From GCA-2686265 sp036010965 (GTDB taxonomy: Bacteria > Planctomycetota > UBA1135 > GCA-002686595), in contig DASCMO010000019.1 in the NCBI GenBank assembly GCA_036010965.1, positions 1 to 49,913 of the forward strand: 49,913 nucleotides of DNA. The letters are read 5' to 3'. The notes under the pieces were generated by a model, which was not told the origin of the DNA, searched no databases, and saw only the letters and a program-made list of their open reading frames with translations. Position numbers and translations under genes: made by a program. This document shows, piece after piece, positions 24,401 through 33,400 of this stretch. Within the stretch, counting starts at the first letter, position 1, and the number at the start of each line of letters is the position of its first letter.

Positions 24401-27400
24401 CTTCGAACCTCAGGATGTCGGGCGGACCTACCTGGCCCACGCGGACGCCCCGGGCGAATCGCGGCAGCGTTTCAGCGGTCGGATCACCGCAGCCGACCGA
24501 CGCGGCGCCGCCGCCGTCGAGCCCGAGGTGACCTACGAATACCGGTCGCTCTCCGAGCGATCGATTCTCGAGCGGCAAGGCCGCGAGATGGAGGTCTCCG
24601 TTCCGCCCGGTACGCGCGAGGTCATCTCCACTACCCACAGCGGGGGAGTTCCGACGCGCCCCTCCTCGAGCCTCGCCTTCGATCGCGCCTTCATGGAGGA
24701 CGCAGGCCTGCGAGACCGCATCGGCCGGCTTCTGGGGGTCCCCGAACTCCTCGAGCCGCGCGACGGATTCGACCGCTGGCGCATCGAGAGTGTCTATTCG
24801 GAGGTCGTGCTGCTGCGCACTGAGCTCGGTCTCGACCTCGGCGGCAGTCAGGACGAACGCATCTGGCGTGCGCTTGAAGCGCTGCGCAAGCCGGGTGACG
24901 CACTCCTTGCTTTGCTGCCCCTCAGCGATGCGACCGTGGCGACCGCCAGGGTCTCGCTCTATGCGCAGTTGCTGCGTCAGGTTCTCAAGTCGGGCGAGAT
25001 CAAGCGTGGCGTCGGGCCGCAGCTCTCGGAGAGCTGGTTGGAGGCCGTCGCAGAAGACCTGCTCGAGGAGGTCGACCTCGCGCGCGTCAGCTTGCCCGGA
25101 GTCGTGCGCTTCCTCGGAGAGCTGGAGAGCTCGACCCTTTTCGAGCCTGACGGGAAGATCGACTTCGAGCAGGGCTCGCACGTCTTCGCAGTGCTGTCGT
25201 GGATGCGGCTCTTGCAGCGCACGGGGCACGACGGACGCAACCGGCAGGTCGTTCGCGAGTCGCCGACCGATCCGGCAACCCTGGAGCGAATTCTGGGCGC
25301 CGCCGGCGACATTCGCCACCGGGCAGGATTCGAATTTACCGGGCGCTACCCCGGCACCAGCACCGATATCGACGAGCGCTCCCTGGCGCAGCTCCTGTTC
25401 TGGGCCGAGCGCTACGGTGCCGAACCTCAGAGGATGCCGCGGCTGGAGGACGTCAAGCTGGCCAATCCCCTCGGTGCTCCGCGGGAGGTGCTGCGGGTCT
25501 CGCGCGAGGCCTTCGGACCGAACGTCGAGACCTTCGAGACGACCCTCTCGGAACTTGTCGCCTATGGAGAGTTCTGGACCCTCCTCGAGGCGCGCGAGCA
25601 ACCGCTCAGCTACGCGACGTTCCTGGAGGAGGCAGCGCGCTGGACGGACATCCAGGAGCGCAAGGGCCACGAGGGCCAGAGTCTGCGCGCCCTGCTGGAG
25701 GAGACGCGATTGCTCGGAGAGGCCCTGACACCGGCTGAAGCGCTCGTCGCCCTCGAGCAGACACGACGCGACTACAAGGCCTATCGGATCCGGGCCTTCC
25801 TCGCCAAAGCCGGTGTGGTCGGCGGAGGGCTGGCACTCATCCTCGGTCTGCTGGGGCTGATCCTGCGAGCGTGCGCTCCGCGGCGCTCGCGGGCGAGTGA
25901 CGATGCCGAGGAAGAGCAGGCCGGCGTGCGCGCCGGCGAGGTGAGCGAGCCGACGGCCGGCGGCGAGTTGCTGACCTTCCCCTGGTACCGTGAGCATGTC
26001 GCCTGGACCGAATCCCTGGCGTTCTTCCTGCCCTACCTCACGATCGCGATTGGCGACGGCGGCGACGCCCGCGCCCTGTGGGCACTGGCTGCCTACCCGA
26101 CCCTCTTCCTCGCGGCCCACGCCCTGGCGCGTCTGTGGGGGAACCGCGCGATCATGCACGCGCCGGTTCACGCGCTCACCTGCGCGAAAGCCGGGGTGGC
26201 GGCACTCGGGGCGAGCGTGGCCGCGATGGGCTTCTCGCCCTCCCACCCCTGGGTGGTGTGCGGCCTGACGATTCTGGTCGCGACCGTGGCCGCCTGGCAC
26301 GCCGCGATCCAGCGCCGGGCCCTTGCCACGGAGGCAGCGGCGGCGAAGGGAGCGGCGATGCCCGAGGCGAGCCGCTCCGTGTCCATCGCGCCGCCGACGG
26401 CGAAGGTCCTGCGTGCGGCCGCCGATGCCCTGGCAGCGGCAGTCGGACGGTTCAGCGAGGCCCAGCGCGCCTGTCACTTCGCCCTCGAGTCCTTCCGCGC
26501 CGAGCGTGTCCGGTCAGCGGGCGCCGAGCGCGTGACGATCGTCGGCTGGCGCGGCAGCAACTACCTCTGGATGGTCCTCGGCCTGGCGGTCGGCGCCTTC
26601 CAGATGGGAGCCGCCTGGCGCTACGGCTACACACCGGGCTACGGACCGACCATCACCCTGCTCGCCCTGCTCTGCTTCTTGCAGGGAGCCCTGGGTCCCG
26701 TGCCCATTCTCCCCAGCCGCGCGGCAGAGGGCCGGGCCTTCTACGGGCTGCGGATGCTGCTGGACGTCTCGCCGTTCGGCGGCCTCCTGCGCCGTCGGCG
26801 CCAGCGGCGCGTGATCACCAACCTCCGCGAGGCGGCGGCGCAGGTGCGGCGAGACCTGGAGTGTGTGCGAGAGGATCACGGCATCGACCGGGACACCTGG
26901 GCGGAGCTGACCCGCGTCTGGACCCAGCCTCCCTTCGGTGCTCCGACCGACGCCGTACGCGTCGAGGCCGTGGAGATGACGCTCGGCGTTCACCTGAAAC
27001 TGGTGGAGGACTGGCTCGAGTTCCTGGCGAGCCTCGAGGGGCGCGCGTTCACGGCCTTCGCGCGCACGCACTACCCCTACTACGACCCTCAGTATCACGA
27101 CCCGATCCTGTTCATCAAAGGCCCGCGCTTCTGCGTTCTGCGTCACGCCGTGAACGATGGCGTCGCGCTGCTTCCCGGGAGAGCGCAGCACTGGCTGAAG
27201 CGCGGGTACGAGCCGCTGAGCGAGGCCGACGGCGCGCGCTTCAATGGCCCGCAGACCTACCACCGGGCGCTGCACCCCGCACCGCTCTTCAACCTTGCCT
27301 ACTACGCGGATGCGGCCGCTGACCGCATGCGCGAGGTGGCCGACTTCATGAACGGCCGGGTCTATCCCGCGAACATCGCGCGCTCCGTGCGCGAGTACCA

Positions 27401-30400
27401 CCGCCGCTACTTGCGTGGCCGCGTTGCGGAGAGCGGGGAGGGCGTTCTAGACGAGGACGCGTTCGTCGCACAGGTCGCAGCCAGCCGCCACCAGACGGCG
27501 CTCGTTCGAGAGCATGTCGGGACGACTCCGGGCGAGATGTCTCTGGGCGAGGCGATGACGGAGGAGTCAATCGATCGTCTGGTGATGGTGAAGGAGGCGG
27601 TCAAGGCTCACAAGGGATTGCTGGGCGCCGGACCGACCAACACCAGCTACGGTAAGACCGTCCGCGAACACCGCTGGAACCTCCTGACCTACTGGCTGCT
27701 GGTCGGTCTGGGAGCGGTCGCAGTCGCCCTGCTGCGCCCGATGCTTGTGCGTGAGGGGGTTGTGAACCACATCAACGGCCTCGTGCCGGGTGTGGTCGGT
27801 TCCCTGCTCTCTGGAGCGATGGTCGTCTTCGTCAGCTTCTACGCCTTCCTGAGCGTGCTGATGGTGCTCAAGGTCATCCTCTTCTTCCGCGGCCAGCCCG
27901 TTGTCCGCTTCCTCCCCGGTGACGGGCGCGCCGTCCTGGCTTGCAACCGTCTGATCGGTGTCGGGATCGGCTTCGGCCTGATGCGTTCGGCTCTCGCTCT
28001 CGTCCCGCTGCTCTCGCCGTGGCTGGGGTGGGCGGTGGTGGTGTTCGCTGTCCCGCTGGTCCTGACCGGTCTGGTGTTGCTCGGCCGGGGCCTGCTCGGC
28101 GTGGCGCACTCCGAGCAGCTCACCGACGAGCACTTTGCGCGCTTCATCCCCGGTCACCTGCTGGCGGAAGCCCTGGCGGACGAGCGCGACGGCTTGCGGC
28201 GCGACGAGCTGACGGGGCTCGGCCTGCGCGTCGACCAGATCAACGAACACAACGCGGCCGAGATCTGGATGGACCTCTCGGGGCGCTACTCGACCCTCCG
28301 TTCGCGGCTGATTCGCATCCTGCGCGGGGAGCGGCCTTCGCAGTGGCCGATCACGCGCCTGCGCCAGAACCACCGCCTAGGCCTCGGCAAGATCGTCTAC
28401 CTCGTCAACGTTCAGGGCTCCGGGCGCTTGCGTTTGATCGAGGCGCTCTTGGGCAAGCTCGACGGCGAGAGCGCACAGCTGCAGGCGCGCTCGGCCGCGA
28501 CGCGCGAGTGGTTGGAACCGGAGCGGCTGGAGGCTCTGGAGGAGGAACACGCGGCTCTTGAGGCGGTGCTTGGCGCGGCGGGGAACGACCCGATTCTGCG
28601 CGACCGGGCTAGCTTTGAACACGCTCTCCAGCGCGGGCGGTTTCTGAACGACGACCTGCTCACGGGCTTGTCGGTCGCGGACGTCGCGCGCCTGCAGGAC
28701 TACGAGGCGGTCTGGTCCGAGATCGTCTTGATGCAGACGGTCTTCGGGCGCTCGGCGGAGGGGCGCCTGTTCACCCTGCTCGAGAGCGCCATGGAGAAGT
28801 GGCCGAACATTGGCGTCGTGCCAGTCTTCGACGACAACGACACGAATCCCGATCCGGAGGACACGCGCGGCCTCGACGCCGTACTCGAATCTCTGCGGAA
28901 CGGCCGCCTCGCGGCACACGCAGGGCGCATCCTGATCAGCAAGCACGCGTTTCACGGCACGAACCTCGGCTCCTCCGAAGCGGTCGGCCTCTCCACCGGC
29001 GCGCGTGCCTTGCGACTTCTCGGTGGCCTCGCCGCAGCGGCGGCCTCGGCTCTCTGGCTGGCTCCCACCCTGCCGGTGCTGGGTCCGGCGCTCTCGGTCG
29101 TCCTGGCCATCGCCGCCTGCACAGCCTTCGGAGTGGGTGCGCCCAACCAGGCCAAGCAGCGTCAGAAACCGTTCATGAATGCCGAGGCGGTCTTTCGCAT
29201 CGGCTACCGCTTCGAGCGCTTCCTGCGGCGGGTTCCCTCCTTTCTGCTGCTCGTTGACATGGAGGACCGGTTGCTGCCGGAAGTGTTCGACGCAAAGATG
29301 GCCGTCTGGGCCATGCGCGAGCGAAGCGCGAATGAGTGGCTCGCGCTCTCGCGCAGCGAGAAGCCGACGGCCGCCCTGCGCGAGGACTCCCGCCGCTGGA
29401 AGATCCAGCTCGACCGCGCCGCCCTGGAGTGGGAGTACGAGCGCACCTTGCGGGGGCTCTGCGCCGAGGGGTCCGCTCGCGCAGACGGCGCGCGGGAAGG
29501 CTCGAAGGTCACGCGGGCGAGCTTCGAGTCCACGGGCAGCGCCGCGCTGGTGCGCGCCCTCGAGCTCGTCTCGCCCGATCGCCACCGCTTCGAGGCCATC
29601 GGAGCGAAGGCCGGCGCGGGCGGCGAGCGGGCGTTGATGCGAGCGGGCAAGTTCTCAGAAGCCGAGCAGGCACGCCTGTCCGCCCTGGAGGCCTTCGCCG
29701 AACTCGGCGCTGCGGAGCGTGTGTGCTACCAGCTGTGGGCCTTCCTCGAGGTGTTCCCGACCGCGGAGGACTTCGTGCGCGGGGTGTTCCGCACGCGCAA
29801 CCTGCCCGACGTGATCCAGACCGAGCTGCGCATGGTCCCGGCGAACCAGATCGACCGCAGCCTGAGCCCCCTCTTCCACCAGGACTACCTGACCTGGCAC
29901 TCGACGATCCAGCCCGGTCAGGCGGCCTCGGGGTTCCTGTTCCTGGGCGGAACCGGGAACACCTTCCGCTGGGAGATGCTCGGCGGCGACGAGGGCCATC
30001 CCTACACGCGCCTCGCGCGGCTGTTGTGGCCCCTGCGCGAGCGGATTCGCGAGGAGGAGAGCGCACGCCCGCGCAGCGCGTCGTGGTCGAACCTGGTGAG
30101 CGCGACCCTCTCCGACGCCGACCTGCGCATCGATCGACCCTCGTTGACCTTCCGCCGTCTCTTGAATGTCCATCAGCCCACCGGCGTCTGGGACCTCTAC
30201 AACGTCATCGAGGATTCCGAACGCGGTCGCCGCGGCTCCCTCTTCCGCCTCAAGCAGACGCGGCTCGTCGGGAGCTTCACGCAGGTCATGGAGGACATCG
30301 GCCCGCGCCTGGGGCCCAAGTGGGTCAACCAACGCCAGCGCTGGATCATCCTTCAGAACTTCGCGGCCATCTTGCGCTTCTTGCCCATCGCCTGGATGTT

Positions 30401-33400
30401 CGGCGGTCAGTACCTGGGCGCCGGTCTGGGCTACAGCTTGATGGGCGACGTGCAACACGTCGGCCAGGGCGCGGCGGGTCTGATCGTCGGCCTGATCGCG
30501 GGTGGCGCCCTGGGCTACGGCGCCGGGCGCGCTGTGTTTCGCTGGGCGAGCCGAGCGGGACTGATCCAGAACGCTCAGTTTCACGTCGATCCGATCGACA
30601 GCCTCGGAGGCGCTCGCGGACCGGGAGTGCTGCGCTGGCTCGTCAACCGCCTGCGCGGCGACTATCGCCTGCAGCAGATCGCGCACCTCGCGGCCGGCAC
30701 GCCCTCGATGCTCGTCTCGTCGGTCATCTTCATCCTCTCCCTGGCCTACTTCGCCAGCTGGCTGGATCCGTCCCGCTGGGAAGGGGTGCGCGCCCTGACC
30801 AGCCCGGAGTTCGAGGTCTTCCTGCGCGACGTTGCGGTCTTCTTCCAGACCTACGTGCCCGTCCTTCAGGGTTGGGTTCCCGCGACCTTTGCCGGGCTCG
30901 TGATCTTCGTCTATCCGCCCCTGACTCTGTGGGTCATGAACTTGACCGTGACGGTCTGGAAGTCGTGGCAGGACGAGGAGTCGGTGCGCGAGAGCATCAA
31001 GAGCCGCTTCACCGATGAAAAATACTCCACGCTGCTCTCGCTCTGCTGCGAGAAGGAGGCGGGAGGCTCGGACGGCGCCCTCGCGGCGGAGCGCAAGCGC
31101 CTGGAAGCCGCGGACCGCGAGGGAGAGTTGCCCGCCGAGGAGGAGGAGCGGTTGGCGCTGTGCTACCGCATCGAGGATGGGATCGAGAGCGCTCGCGAGC
31201 AGTTCAGTCCGGCGCTCTTCTCGGCCGACGAGGCCGACGGCCGCGGTCGCCCGCGCGAGGTCGATCCCGACGCCCTCTACCTCGACCCCGCACGCTTAAA
31301 TCGGGCGGTCGTGATCCTCGAGTGCCTCGCGGAGCGCGCGGGGCCGCTCGAGACTCTGCTCACCACCCACATCGTCGACGGCCAGGTGGTCGCCCTGCGC
31401 GAGTACGCTTCTCGTCACTCCCTCGCGCAGGTCCGGCGCGAGACGGCCGCCCTGCGCGACGTGGCTGACGGCGCCCTGCGCATCGGGCAGACCCTCGGAA
31501 CCGTCGGTCTCGTGGCCGCGACGGCGGTCGCGGCCCTGTGGTGGTTCGGCTGGATCGGCCTGCGGCCCGCGGCCGCCGTTGTCGCCGTCGGGGGACTGCT
31601 CTTCATCGCCAACCTGCTCCACCTGCGGATCGTGACCTCGACCCTCGTGCGGCACGGGATCGCGACGTCTCTCTTGTCTCCGGGGATGCTTGTCTACTTC
31701 CCCTTCCTACACGCGCCGGCCTGGCGCGCCCTGGGCATGGCCCTGCGGCCCTTCGAGAACGAGTCCTACTGGACGCGCGGACGCGACGAACACCTCAACC
31801 TGGCGCGGCTCGGCTCGTGGTGGTCGAAGGTGCGCTTCGAGGTGACCGACTTCTTCACGCGCTTCACCAAACCGACCACCGTCTTCCTGATCGCGCCCGT
31901 GCTGGGTGTCTTGATCCTGGTGCCTTTCTATGCCCGCAAGGTCGAGCTGCGCACGGACCTCGCGCGACACGGCCTCGAGACGTACCTGCTCGCCGTGCGA
32001 TCGGGAGACATCGAAGCGCGGCCGGGCGTGTGGGAAGCACTGGTGTACGACGACTACCGTCAGGGGCGCGAGATGAGCGGGCGCCTGCTCGGGTTGCTGG
32101 CGGACATCTCGACCATCCAGGACGCCGCGCGCTTCGACGAGAGCCGGCTGGATGAGGGGCGCGTTCTGCTGGATCTGGCTGTGCGAGGCGCGGAGCAGGT
32201 TCGCAAGAGCCTCCTGGCCGACATCGCCGCCGGACGCCTCAGCGAGGCCGCGGCCGCCGCTCGCTATGAATACGTCGCCAAGGGTTTCGAGCGCTGGCTC
32301 GGTTCCATCGGCCGGACCGACCTCTTCGCGCACGCCTTCGGCGTGGACTACACGGCACTGGACGTGAGGGGTTGGACGGGAGTGGCCAACGCCGCGGTCG
32401 AGGCCCTCGATGCCGACGGGCGACAGCTGCGGGTGCGGATCGGCGCCGCGGGAGGCGCGGTGAAGCTCGACGAGGGGCCCGCCGTCGTACGCTTCGAGGT
32501 GCCCGGAGGATCGCTGTCGATGGAGGAGCGCGTGTTCCTGTTCGAGGTGGGCGTGATCTCCGGTGTGCCGGACGGTCACTGGATCCAGGCCGCCACCTGG
32601 AGTACCGAGAGCCCGCGCGCGGACCTGAGCCCCTCCGAGGTGCTGGAGGCCTATCGAATCGAGACGGTCTACGAGCAGCCCGGGCGCTCGACGGTCTTCC
32701 AGTCCGCCGGCGATAGCTTCGATCCGGCGCGCGTGTACGCCTTCGAGATGTACGTCAAGGGACCGGCCGCGGCCTACGCGGACTTCGAGCTGGGCGTCAA
32801 CGCGCCGCGCACGCGAGGGCTAGTCGATCTTCATCATTCGCTCGAACCGACGCTCCTCGCCGACGCTCTTCTCGAGCCTCCCGATCGCTTGAGCTGGTCC
32901 GAGGGCGGCCGGCCGGGTTCGCCGGGCTGGCGTGCGACCGAATCGAGCTTGCTCTCAAGCGCCACGGCGCCCTCAGCGGCGGGCACGGTCTTGGGGTCGG
33001 GCTGGACACCCACGACGGACCCCAACCTCGCCAACCGCGCCGCCTTGCGGGTCATCGAGCGTGGCACCGCACACCACATTGAGGTCGAGTTCGACGCCGA
33101 GAAGCGCAGCGCCGAGGCCACTTTTGACCTCAGCCGCCTGTCGGGCGAGGAGTTGCTCGAGCTGCGCGGTCAGGTGCTGCGCGCGGTGATCGACGTGCCG
33201 CGGGACGCTCCGGGCGGTGGCGAGCACGCCCTGGTGGTGCAGGCGGTCGTCAAGCTTGGCGAGGCCTACCGCGAGCTCTACACGGGCTTCAAGGCGCCGC
33301 GCGGTGGGGGCCGCCTCCATCTCGCCATGCCGATCGACCTCATCACCTGGAGCCGCGTCGGGCTCGAGAAGGAAGACCGAGTGGTCGGCGCCGACCCGCT

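Noticed and set aside
22362..26477. Long open frames on the minus strand opposite the giant gene (about 578 and 756 codons), and similar ones opposite phoR and pstS
   Set aside because: Their sequences are rich in Arg, Gly, Asp and Ala with no recognisable domain, and they mirror the third-position GC bias of the true plus-strand genes. They are antisense shadows typical of GC-rich DNA.
26730..27400. Additional glycosyltransferase or peptidase domain in the middle of the giant protein
   Set aside because: Blocks such as FCVLRHAVNDGVALLPG look conserved, but I could not match them to any catalytic motif set, so no function is claimed.
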